36,393 nucleotides of DNA, taken from NCBI RefSeq assembly GCF_003533305.1, contig NZ_DOEH01000001.1, positions 1 through 36,393 on the forward strand. The letters run 5' to 3'. How positions within the stretch are numbered: position 1 is the stretch's first letter; every line of letters starts with the position of its first letter. The notes beneath the pieces were generated by a model. The model did no database searches. It saw only the letters and a list, made by a program, of their open reading frames with translations, and was not told where the DNA came from. Shown piece after piece: positions 9,648 through 17,578 of this stretch. Both the position numbers and the translations under genes were made by a program. Source of the stretch: Providencia sp. (lineage in GTDB: Bacteria > Pseudomonadota > Gammaproteobacteria > Enterobacterales > Enterobacteriaceae).

Positions 9648-11738
9648 ATGAAAAGTGATCACTCACAATCAACATTACATTTCATTAGCATTATAATAAA
9701 ATTATCAAGCGAAATTGATCCTGATAATTTTAAAGAAACAATAGCTGAATCTAAAAACCACCATGAGGCCATTAATTTAATTAGAAAAAAATATAATGTT
9801 ATTTGTAAATACAAGAATCAAAAAAAGAAAGATATAAAAAAAATTGATACCCCATCAATTATTTATGACACGAATGGTAATGCTCTATTACTTGCCAACT
9901 ACAATCAAGACCAAGTTCTTATCCAAAAATTTGGAAATAATCCTCCTGAGATATGGAGTCTTAATGAGTTTAATCAGCAATGGAGCGGACGCTGGTTACA
10001 AGTGAATGTGAAACAAAGTAAATTCGATATCGTTTGGTTTCAAACTGAATTTATGAAATACAAAAAAATCATTGCAGGCGTATTAGTCTTTTCTTTTATT
10101 TTACAAATACTCGCGCTAGTTTCGCCCATTGTAATGCAAGTTATTATGGATAAAGTTTTGATTCACAATAGCTTAACAACCCTTGATGTTTTAATTTTCG
10201 GGTTGATTATAGCGGCTTGCATTGAAGTCATATTAAAAGGGCTAAGAGAATATATTTATCACCATACTGTTAATCGAATTGATATTACTTTAGGATTAAA
10301 ACTAGTTAATCATTTACTACACTTACCTATTCCCTTTTTTAAAAACAGACAAATAGGCGCAATTGTTACTCGAGTAAAAGAATTAGAAACTATTCGAGAG
10401 TTTTTGACGAGTAGCTTTTTTACATTATGCGTTGATGTATTATTTTTATTTGTTTTCATTTACGTTATGAATTTACTGTCAACAACTCTTACGCTACTCT
10501 TTTTATGCTCAATTCCATGTTATCTATTAGTCGCTTGGTGGCTAACGCCTAAGATTGAAGCCGCAGCTCAACAACAATTTGCCAATATTGCAATTAACAC
10601 CTCTTTTCTTACCGAAAGTATTAATGGTATCGAAACAGCAAAAAGTTTGTCTATTGAACCCAATTTTACTCGACGTTGGGATAACCAAACTTCTGATATG
10701 AGCCAAACTAACTTTGTTTCAGGTCAAATAAGCTCACGCTCTGAACATATTGTTATGGTAATAGAAAAAGTGACCAGCGCTATTATTCTATGGGTTGGTG
10801 CATCTGAAGTTCTCGCCTTAAAAATGACGATAGGCCAATTTATTGCTTTTTATATGATGGTCAATCATGCAAATCAACCTTTAGTGAAATTAGTCAAGTT
10901 ATGGGGAGATTATATTCGCACTAAAGTTGCAATAGAAAAGCTTGCGCAAATTATTAATTTGCCTATAGAGCAAAACAATTCAACCAATAAAGATATTCTA
11001 AACGGAAACATTTATCTTAAGAATATTTCATTCCGCTACCAACCAAATACACCTTATATACTGAAAAATTTTAATTTAGCAATAAAAGAAGGCGAAACGT
11101 TAGGTATTGTCGGGACGTCCGGTTCGGGTAAAAGTACATTGGCTCGATTAATGTTACGGCTCTATACCCCTGAGTCCGGCGGTATTTATATTGATGGCTC
11201 ACCCTTATCATCAATTAATCTTAAATCATTGAGAAAACAAGTCGGCATTGTCCTGCAAGAAAACTTTTTATTTAACCAAACTGTGTTCAAAAATATTGCC
11301 CAAACATTACCAAATGCCTCAATGGATGAAGTTGTTAATTCAGCCAAAATGGCAGGTGCTCATGATTTTATTTTAAAATTACCCATGGGCTATGACACGA
11401 TATTATCCGAAGGTGGTTCTTCTTTATCCGGTGGGCAACGCCAAAGAATAGCCATTGCACGAACCTTATTAGCTAACCCTAAAGTCATTATATTTGATGA
11501 GGCCACCAGTGCTCTAGATGATGAGTCCCAAGCTATTATTCAGGAAAATATGCAAGTTATTGCTAAAGGTCGAACCATCATCACTATTGCTCATCGTTTA
11601 TCGACCATTCGTAACCATCAGCGCATTATTGTTATGCAAAATGGTGAGATTATTGAACAAGGTAATCATCAACAATTAATTGAAAAAAATATGTTTTATA
11701 AGCACTTATGGACGCTACAACAATCTCTTAAGTCATAA
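9648..11738 (+). CDS. type I secretion ABC transporter, first subunit (RtxB/HlyB-like)
   Basis: Inner-membrane permease/ATPase of a type I secretion system, predicted to energise export of an unfolded protein through an HlyD adaptor and a TolC-type channel. The 696-residue product has a poorly conserved C39-like N-terminal domain (about residues 1-130) without a recognisable catalytic Cys motif, so it should not cut a leader. An ABC membrane domain with about five to six helices spans residues 135-430, and an ATPase domain carries Walker A GTSGSGKST (about 489), signature LSGGQRQR (about 593), Walker B VIIFDEATSAL and the H-loop histidine in IAHRLST. All ATPase motifs look competent. The ATG at 9648 has no close ribosome site. 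It heads a three-gene operon with a HlyD-type adaptor and a second ABC protein, the order of MARTX exporters (rtxB-rtxD-rtxE). The cargo is not in the window. Confidence 0.9.
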   Translation: MKSDHSQSTLHFISIIIKLSSEIDPDNFKETIAESKNHHEAINLIRKKYNVICKYKNQKKKDIKKIDTPSIIYDTNGNALLLANYNQDQVLIQKFGNNPPEIWSLNEFNQQWSGRWLQVNVKQSKFDIVWFQTEFMKYKKIIAGVLVFSFILQILALVSPIVMQVIMDKVLIHNSLTTLDVLIFGLIIAACIEVILKGLREYIYHHTVNRIDITLGLKLVNHLLHLPIPFFKNRQIGAIVTRVKELETIREFLTSSFFTLCVDVLFLFVFIYVMNLLSTTLTLLFLCSIPCYLLVAWWLTPKIEAAAQQQFANIAINTSFLTESINGIETAKSLSIEPNFTRRWDNQTSDMSQTNFVSGQISSRSEHIVMVIEKVTSAIILWVGASEVLALKMTIGQFIAFYMMVNHANQPLVKLVKLWGDYIRTKVAIEKLAQIINLPIEQNNSTNKDILNGNIYLKNISFRYQPNTPYILKNFNLAIKEGETLGIVGTSGSGKSTLARLMLRLYTPESGGIYIDGSPLSSINLKSLRKQVGIVLQENFLFNQTVFKNIAQTLPNASMDEVVNSAKMAGAHDFILKLPMGYDTILSEGGSSLSGGQRQRIAIARTLLANPKVIIFDEATSALDDESQAIIQENMQVIAKGRTIITIAHRLSTIRNHQRIIVMQNGEIIEQGNHQQLIEKNMFYKHLWTLQQSLKS

Positions 11739-11752
11739 CATGGATGTAATTT

Positions 11753-13081
11753 ATGAAAGATAAATCAGTAGAAAATCGTTATAACAGTTTTTTGCCCTCC
11801 CATTTGGCAATATTAAAAACACCACCGTCCTATTTATCAACCAGTATTGCGATTACAATAAGTATTGGAATACTCATTGCCATTATTTGGTCTTTCATTG
11901 GCAAATTAGATATTCAGGCAACAACTCAAGGTAAATTAATTGTTTCTGGCCGCACTCAGTTAATTCAAGCCTTCGAATTAAGTCGATTACAAAATATTCA
12001 CGTCTCAGATGGTCAATTAGTTAAACAAGGTGATGCACTACTAACAGTTAAAGTATTAGGTGTCGATCAAGATATTCTCAGTTTAAATTATCAACGAAAT
12101 TTCCAGACTAGCGAAAAAATAATTCATCATGCATTGCTCAATGAACAATCGGTTGACGCATCCCCACTATTTTCTCAACTCTTACCTAGCGAACAAGATA
12201 GAGCCATACTCAGTTATCAAAGCCTGAAAAATGAATTCGACTCATTAATCAATGAAATAGATAATGAAATTAAATTAAATAGAGTTAATTATCGTACCAA
12301 GCAAGTTGAGTTAAAAGATATCGATGCGCTAATCACTAATATCAAAAAGAGACTCACTGCCCATCATGAATTGAATCAAAAACAAATTATTAGTCAGAAA
12401 GAGTTTCTAGAACAAGAGCGTGAACTTTTGATCACTAAAAAAGAAAAAACCACCAAAAAATCTGAGTTATCTATCTTGGATAGTCAGCACCATTCACTGA
12501 AAGATAAATTAGTTAGGATTAAAACGCAAAAATATCAAGAATGGGATGAAAAACACAAACAAGCTGAATTTAAGCATGTTTCTCTAGAGCAAGAACTATT
12601 CAAAAATCAAGAACGTAACCGACTTGAAATTATTCGCGCTCCTGTTGATGGTACTGTGCAGCAGCTTGCTACTCATACGCTTGGCGCCGTATTGCAACCT
12701 GCACAACAATTAATGGTCATCGTCCCGAATAATGATGTTCAATTGGCAGAAGTTAAAATTTTAAATAAAGATATTGGCTTTATCCAAGAAGGCCAAAAAG
12801 CCATGATCAAAGTTGATGCTTTCCCTTATACCCGCTATGGCACGATAGAGGGAGAAGTTTTATCTATTTCAAGGGATAGCACCCATGATGAAACTTTAGG
12901 TTTAGTTTTTTTAGGACAAATTGGTCTAAATAAAAAAGATTTACTCGTAGACGGAAATAACCTTGAACTAACGCCAGGTTTATCAATTGTCGCTGAAATT
13001 AAAACCGAAAAACGACGGATTATTGATTATTTGCTCAGCCCGATTAATGAATATACTTCAAACGCAATGAGAGAAAAGTAA
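11753..13081 (+). CDS. HlyD-family periplasmic adaptor (RtxD-like)
   Basis: Membrane fusion protein that links the ABC transporters in the inner membrane to an outer-membrane channel of TolC type. The 442-residue product has a short cytoplasmic N-terminus, one membrane helix at about residues 28-50, a biotinyl-lipoyl half (GKLIVSGRTQLIQAFELSRL), and a long charged coiled-coil hairpin at about residues 115-290. It then shows the HlyD hallmarks IIRAPVDGTVQQL and VDAFPYTRYGTIEGEVLSISRDS near the C-terminus. It lies 14 bp after the first ABC gene and 3 bp before the second, so the three genes are surely one transcription unit. RtxD of MARTX systems is the closest architectural match; the assignment rests on domain order and gene context. 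Confidence 0.9.
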   Translation: MKDKSVENRYNSFLPSHLAILKTPPSYLSTSIAITISIGILIAIIWSFIGKLDIQATTQGKLIVSGRTQLIQAFELSRLQNIHVSDGQLVKQGDALLTVKVLGVDQDILSLNYQRNFQTSEKIIHHALLNEQSVDASPLFSQLLPSEQDRAILSYQSLKNEFDSLINEIDNEIKLNRVNYRTKQVELKDIDALITNIKKRLTAHHELNQKQIISQKEFLEQERELLITKKEKTTKKSELSILDSQHHSLKDKLVRIKTQKYQEWDEKHKQAEFKHVSLEQELFKNQERNRLEIIRAPVDGTVQQLATHTLGAVLQPAQQLMVIVPNNDVQLAEVKILNKDIGFIQEGQKAMIKVDAFPYTRYGTIEGEVLSISRDSTHDETLGLVFLGQIGLNKKDLLVDGNNLELTPGLSIVAEIKTEKRRIIDYLLSPINEYTSNAMREK

Positions 13082-13084
13082 TCA

Positions 13085-15184
13085 ATGGAACAAATTAATA
13101 ATAATGGGCTGGAAGCCCTTGTTTGGATTGCTAATCACTTTCAAAAGAATGTCACGGTTGATCAGCTAACCCATGCTATTGGTATGCAATCTAATTCACC
13201 AACAGATTGGGAACTAAAGCAATGTGCCCATACTCTTGGTTATGAAACTCAATCCGTTTTATTAACACAGCACCAACTAGCAGATATCCCACTCCCCGCA
13301 CTGATTTGTATTGATAGCACTTGGTTTATTTTAACGCACAATCAAGAACTGAATTTGGTTAATCCAAAAACCTTTGAAAGCGCACAATGGCAAAATACAG
13401 ATATCACACCAGAAACTCAATTCAATGTTTTATTAATCAAAGAACAATTAGAAATTGAACAAAAAAGAGCATTTGGTTTTAGCTGGTTTATTCCTTCCAT
13501 TTTTCGCCAACGTTTCAAATTAAAAAATGTTTTTATTCTTGCGGCTATCGTTCAACTGTTTGCTTTAATTAGTCCATTATTATTCCAAAATTTAATCGAT
13601 AAAGTCCTTGTCGGACGTAGCCTAGCTAATTTACACATTTTAGCATTAGGCATCCTTGCTATTGCCATTGCGGAACCTGTTTATAGTTTTATTCGTAATA
13701 AAATATTTAGTCACTCAAGCACTCAAATTAGTGCTGAGCTCTCAGGTAAAATTTATCGGCATTTAATGGCATTACCACTGAATTATTTTAAATTAAGACC
13801 AACAGGAAAAATCATTGCCCGAATCAGAGAATTAGCACATATCCGTCAATTTTTGACGGGTTCAACATTGATGCTATTTGTTGATTTTATCTTTGTTATT
13901 TTATTTATTGCCGTTTTGTTCTCCTATAGTAGCGTCATGACATGGATGCTTGTCGGTTCAATGGGGATCTTTTTTGTCCTTTGGCTAATTCTTGGGCCTA
14001 TTATTCGTCAACAAACCGAAAAAGCCTATCAGGCTGATGAAAACGGACTAACCTTTCTCACGGAGACAATTACTGGTATTGAAACCGTTAAAACAACAGC
14101 AACAGAAAAATATTTCTATCAGCGTTGGCAAAAACTGCTCAGTAAACAGTTGATGCAAAATTTTAAAGTTTCTATTCGTAGCGTTGTCGCGACGCAATTA
14201 ATGACATTAGTGAGTAAAATAACCACTGCACTATTATTATGGGTTGGAGTAAAAGAAGTCTTAAACGGCGGAATAACGGCAGGAGAGCTAGTTGCTTTTA
14301 ATATGTTAAGTGCACATGTCACTCAACCCGTACTAAGATTTGCTCAAATTTGGCAGGATTTTCAACATACAATTATTTCATTACGTCGTGTTGGCGATAT
14401 TTTAGATAGCCCGATTGAAAATGAGCGCAAAGGAATTGCAAGCTCTGCAACTATTCAAGGCCAAATTGATTTTCAAAATATTCGCTTTCGTTATCAACCC
14501 GAAACGCCAGAGGTACTTAATAATCTATCTTTATCCATTAAAGCTGGAGAGTTTATTGGTATTACCGGCCCTTCTGGCTCAGGTAAAAGTACCTTAACCA
14601 AATTACTACAGAGACTTTATATTCCGCAACATGGGCAAGTAATTGTTGATGGTATGGATTTGGCTGTAGCCGATACAATTGCATTACGTAGACGAATGAG
14701 CGTGGTCTTACAAGAAAGTATGCTATTTGTAGGAACAATTGCAGAAAATATTCGATTAAGCCATCCGCAAGCAAATGACGAACAACTCATTCATGCCGCT
14801 AAATTAGCAGGGGCTTATGATTTTATTATGTCGTTGCCCGATAACTTTAATTATCACTTATCAGAACGAGGACTAAATTTGTCAGGTGGCCAGCGTCAAC
14901 GTATCGCTCTGGCTAGAGCCTTATTAACAGAACCTGATATTTTAATTCTTGATGAGGCAACCTCTGCTCTGGATTATGAATCAGAAGCCGCTATTATGGC
15001 AAATATGCCTTCGATCGCTAAAGGTAGAACAGTAATTAGCATTGCACACCGGCTCAATACAATTATGCATGCAGATAAAATTTGTGTCATTCATGATGGT
15101 GAAATCACCGAAATGGATACGCATGATAATTTGCTTAAACAAAATGGGTTATATGCAAGTTTGTGGCAACAACAAACTCAATAA
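13085..15184 (+). CDS. type I secretion ABC transporter, second subunit (RtxE/HlyB-like)
   Basis: Second permease/ATPase of the same secretion operon. The 699-residue product has an N-terminal C39-like domain (about residues 1-130). Its first motif reads NNGLEALVWIANHF where a true C39 peptidase has DCGL; the Cys is replaced, so the domain is probably a cargo-binding chaperone domain, as in HlyB. Membrane helices fill about residues 150-430. The ATPase domain has Walker A GPSGSGKST (about 495), signature LSGGQRQR (about 599), Walker B ILILDEATSAL and IAHRL. It resembles the first ABC protein throughout but is clearly divergent, so a working heterodimer, as proposed for RtxB/RtxE, is more likely than a recent duplication. 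The start lies 3 bp after the adaptor stop. A strong terminator follows. Confidence 0.9.
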   Translation: MEQINNNGLEALVWIANHFQKNVTVDQLTHAIGMQSNSPTDWELKQCAHTLGYETQSVLLTQHQLADIPLPALICIDSTWFILTHNQELNLVNPKTFESAQWQNTDITPETQFNVLLIKEQLEIEQKRAFGFSWFIPSIFRQRFKLKNVFILAAIVQLFALISPLLFQNLIDKVLVGRSLANLHILALGILAIAIAEPVYSFIRNKIFSHSSTQISAELSGKIYRHLMALPLNYFKLRPTGKIIARIRELAHIRQFLTGSTLMLFVDFIFVILFIAVLFSYSSVMTWMLVGSMGIFFVLWLILGPIIRQQTEKAYQADENGLTFLTETITGIETVKTTATEKYFYQRWQKLLSKQLMQNFKVSIRSVVATQLMTLVSKITTALLLWVGVKEVLNGGITAGELVAFNMLSAHVTQPVLRFAQIWQDFQHTIISLRRVGDILDSPIENERKGIASSATIQGQIDFQNIRFRYQPETPEVLNNLSLSIKAGEFIGITGPSGSGKSTLTKLLQRLYIPQHGQVIVDGMDLAVADTIALRRRMSVVLQESMLFVGTIAENIRLSHPQANDEQLIHAAKLAGAYDFIMSLPDNFNYHLSERGLNLSGGQRQRIALARALLTEPDILILDEATSALDYESEAAIMANMPSIAKGRTVISIAHRLNTIMHADKICVIHDGEITEMDTHDNLLKQNGLYASLWQQQTQ

Positions 15185-15190
15185 CAGTAC

Positions 15191-15228
15191 AAAAAAGCAT
15201 CACTAATATAGCAAGTGATGCTTTTTTA
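15191..15228 (+). terminator. terminator of the secretion operon
   Basis: Perfect 14-bp stem AAAAAAGCATCACT (15191-15204) and AGTGATGCTTTTTT (15214-15227) over a 9-base loop, ending in a T run. It starts 7 bp after the second ABC gene and marks the end of the inserted operon. ybfE must have its own promoter or depend on readthrough. Confidence 0.9.
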
Positions 15229-15355
15229 TTAAAAGTGCCTTTTTTTTAATCTATCAAGTCCTTTGAGCATGTATGCAACTATGGCACTACAGAATCAGCT
15301 AGGGTATCATTGCGCGCTGAATTACTGGCACACCCCTCCTTTAGCAATAATAGAT

Positions 15356-15649
15356 ATGGCAAAAGAACAAACTGATCGCACTACACTGGATTTGTTCGCC
15401 GAGGAACGTAGGCCTGGGCGACCTAAAACTAGCCCGCTATCGCGGGATGAACAATTAAGAATCAACAAACGTAATCAACTTAAACGCGATAAAGTCAATG
15501 GATTACGCAGAGTTGAACTAAAACTAAATGAAGAAGCTGTCGCGGTATTGAATCAGTTAGCTGAAGAAAAAAATATAAGCCGTAGTGAATTAATTGAAGA
15601 AATATTGATGTCTCAACTAGAGCAAACCTCTGAGGCAACAAACAAATAA
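15356..15649 (+). CDS. ybfE: LexA-regulated small protein YbfE, ribbon-helix-helix type
   Basis: The 97-residue product starts MAKEQTDRTTLDLFAEERRPGRPKT and is very close to E. coli YbfE (97 residues), whose gene is in the SOS regulon; molecular function is unknown. The C-terminal part (RRVELKLNEEAVAVLNQLAEEKNISRSELIEEIL) has the form of a ribbon-helix-helix DNA-binding domain. The frame is open 31 codons upstream to 15263, but that part has no likeness to the family and the ATG at 15356 aligns with E. coli. No strong ribosome site precedes it, and I could not find a convincing LexA box (CTGT-N8-ACAG) upstream. It keeps its usual place before fldA. Confidence 0.85.
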   Translation: MAKEQTDRTTLDLFAEERRPGRPKTSPLSRDEQLRINKRNQLKRDKVNGLRRVELKLNEEAVAVLNQLAEEKNISRSELIEEILMSQLEQTSEATNK

Positions 15650-15799
15650 TTTCATCTTGATGAATCACACAAATTTGACAGACTTATCAACGTTTTTTCG
15701 CCAAAATAAGGCGTAAAATTATACTTACTTTCGTTCTAATTTAGTTCTAGCAGGCGATAAATGTTAAAGCTGCTAGAAAAACAAGAGGTTAATCACTTT

Positions 15800-16327
15800 A
15801 TGGCAGTCATCGGCATTTTCTTCGGAAGTGATACAGGTAACACAGAAAATATTGCCAAAATGATCCAAGAAAGATTAGGCAAGGACGTTGCAGAAATCCA
15901 CGATATTGCTAAATGTAGCAAAGAAGACATCGAGGCTTTTGATATCCTACTTCTTGGTATCCCGACTTGGTATTACGGTGAAGCTCAATGTGATTGGGAT
16001 GATTTTTTCCCAACGCTCGAAGAAATTAATTTTGAAGGCAAACTTGTCGCACTATTTGGTTGTGGTGACCAAGAAGATTATGCGGAATACTTCTGCGATG
16101 CGATGGGAACTATCCGCGATATTATCGAGCCAAGAGGCGCTGTTATCGTAGGTCATTGGCCGACTCAAGGTTATAACTTTGAAGTATCTAAAGGTATGGC
16201 TGATGATAACCATTTTATCGGCCTAGCAATTGATGAAGATCGCCAGCCAGAGCTGACTGATGAACGTGTTGATGCATGGGTAAAACAGATCTCTGAAGAA
16301 ATGTCTCTTGCTGAAATTATTGGCTAA
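15800..16327 (+). CDS. fldA: flavodoxin 1
   Basis: Long-chain flavodoxin, an FMN electron carrier that reduces the activators of pyruvate formate-lyase and anaerobic ribonucleotide reductase, as well as biotin synthase and IspG/IspH. The 175-residue product starts MAVIGIFFGSDTGNTENIAK. It has the FMN phosphate loop (SDTGNTE, about residues 9-15), the isoalloxazine loops GIPTWYYGEAQCDW and GCGDQEDYAEYFCDAMG, and the long-chain insert. The frame begins upstream at 15761, but the ATG at 15800 matches E. coli and has AGAGGT 10 bases before it. The fldA-fur order is conserved. The protein also serves PflA, encoded about 11 kb downstream. Confidence 0.97.
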   Translation: MAVIGIFFGSDTGNTENIAKMIQERLGKDVAEIHDIAKCSKEDIEAFDILLLGIPTWYYGEAQCDWDDFFPTLEEINFEGKLVALFGCGDQEDYAEYFCDAMGTIRDIIEPRGAVIVGHWPTQGYNFEVSKGMADDNHFIGLAIDEDRQPELTDERVDAWVKQISEEMSLAEIIG

Positions 16328-16335
16328 TGCTCAAT

Positions 16336-16360
16336 TAAGAGCTTAATCAGTAAGCTCTTA
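16336..16360 (+). terminator. inverted repeat after fldA
   Basis: Perfect 10-bp inverted repeat TAAGAGCTTA/TAAGCTCTTA with a 5-base loop, starting 9 bp after the fldA stop. The tail is AT-rich but not a clean T run. It is a possible terminator or attenuator between fldA and fur. Confidence 0.5.
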
Positions 16361-16363
16361 GAA

Positions 16364-16382
16364 TATAATTATAATAATGAGA
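16364..16382. promoter_or_regulatory. possible Fur box in the fldA-fur gap
   Basis: The 19-mer TATAATTATAATAATGAGA matches 13 of 19 positions of the Fur consensus GATAATGATAATCATTATC. fur is autoregulated in E. coli, and this site lies about 130 bp upstream of its start. The background is AT-rich, so chance is a real alternative. Confidence 0.3.
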
Positions 16383-16509
16383 CAATACATGGTTTCTATT
16401 TTTGTTTTCCATGCCTATAATTGTAAATCAGTTTAGAAGACAACTGGATTTATGTTAAAAATGTCTCATTATTGTTAAATTCATGATTCAAGATACAGGA
16501 CAAACCCGC

Positions 16510-16962
16510 ATGACAGACAACAATAAAGCATTGAAAAATGCTGGACTCAAAGTCACTCTTCCTAGATTAAAAATTCTGGAAGTACTTCAGGAGCCTGAGT
16601 GCCATCACGTCAGTGCGGAAGATCTCTATAAAAAGCTAATTGATATTGGTGAAGAGATCGGGTTGGCTACGGTATACCGTGTATTAAACCAATTTGATGA
16701 TGCAGGTATTGTCACCCGTCATAATTTCGAGGGTGGAAAATCTGTATTCGAATTAACTCAACAGCATCACCATGACCACTTAATCTGTTTGGATTGTGGA
16801 AAAGTGATTGAGTTTACTGATGAATCAATTGAAACTCGTCAGAGAAATATCGCTGCACGCCACGGAATTAAGCTATCTAACCATAGCTTGTACCTCTATG
16901 GCCACTGCACCGATGGTAATGACTGCCGTAGTAATGCTGATGCACATGAAGCAAAAGAATAA
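16510..16962 (+). CDS. fur: ferric uptake regulator
   Basis: Iron-responsive repressor that binds Fur boxes as a dimer with Fe(II). The 150-residue product starts MTDNNKALKNAGLKVTLPRL. It has the winged-helix DNA-binding half (residues 1-83) and the metal-binding half with His33, HHHDH (His88, His90), the Cys93-X2-Cys96 zinc site, and Cys133. Relative to E. coli one residue is inserted between Cys133 and the next cysteine (HCTDGNDC). The frame continues nine codons upstream to an ATG at 16483, but AGGA nine bases before 16510 and the E. coli start favour 16510. An eight-codon open frame (16452-16478) ends four bases before the upstream ATG and might act as a leader, as uof does in E. coli. 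Confidence 0.97.
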   Translation: MTDNNKALKNAGLKVTLPRLKILEVLQEPECHHVSAEDLYKKLIDIGEEIGLATVYRVLNQFDDAGIVTRHNFEGGKSVFELTQQHHHDHLICLDCGKVIEFTDESIETRQRNIAARHGIKLSNHSLYLYGHCTDGNDCRSNADAHEAKE

Positions 16963-17578
16963 CTTAGTACACTTATCGTGATGTCGATGACGTTACAGTA
17001 ATGTTACGATTAAATCTTAAAATACCTGATAGCCTAAAGTTATCAGGTATTTTTTTTATATAGCTCATCTAACTGCCATCATTATTTATCACTACAACGC
17101 TTAAATTCATTTATTTAGCGCCATAAAAAACATCTAACGCACCTTTTAAGAATCTCATATATTTAATCTATCTCTAACAGTAAAAAGCACCAATAGTTGA
17201 CTTAAGTACTTAATTTATAACTTTTATTATCTGCTTTAATGTTAAAAATAAAGCTAAGCTATAATGTGTTGCAATTCAGTTTAAATCCTTTATATTAATT
17301 GGCTAATTATCTTATCCTTACTAATACATAAGACACAGGATAATACGTTAAAGGCACTTTATTTTGTTTACTTCATATACACAAAATTAATACCAATAAA
17401 GTCTTACACACAATACGCTAAATTAGAGTTAAATTATCTTAGCGTTATGAAATCCTACACTCAAAAAATTAAAATAAATACACATTTTAATTGTAACAAT
17501 AGAATTAAGTTAACTTTCTGTAACCTAATTACCTTATGTTTTATTCAGTCGTTATAATAATTTGTAAGAGATTAAGTA
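16963..17578. other. fur-ccmA intergenic region
   Basis: 616 bp of very AT-rich sequence. It contains the fur terminator (listed separately) and, just before the bactofilin gene, a perfect TATAAT at 17553-17558 with a weak TTACCT 18 bp upstream, a candidate promoter giving a very short leader. Between about 17060 and 17540 I see no open frame, tRNA or repeat that I can support. E. coli has ybfN and chiP after fur; ybfN is absent here. Confidence 0.5.
17020..17057 (+). terminator. fur terminator
   Basis: Perfect 12-bp stem AAATACCTGATA (17020-17031) and TATCAGGTATTT (17041-17052) with a 9-base loop and a run of eight T, 58 bp after the fur stop codon. It is a textbook intrinsic terminator. 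Confidence 0.9.

Noticed and set aside
10030..15184. The two ABC genes as a recent tandem duplication
   Set aside because: They share architecture but differ throughout, especially at the N-terminus, and an adaptor gene lies between them; an old heterodimeric pair fits better.
15230..15355. LexA box before ybfE
   Set aside because: ybfE is SOS-regulated in E. coli, but I found no CTGT-N8-ACAG-like pair in this stretch; a weight-matrix scan could still find a weak one.
16963..17578. Small RNA gene or ybfN remnant between fur and ccmA
   Set aside because: Apart from the fur terminator and the ccmA promoter I see only AT-rich sequence with no coding frame or structured element I can support.
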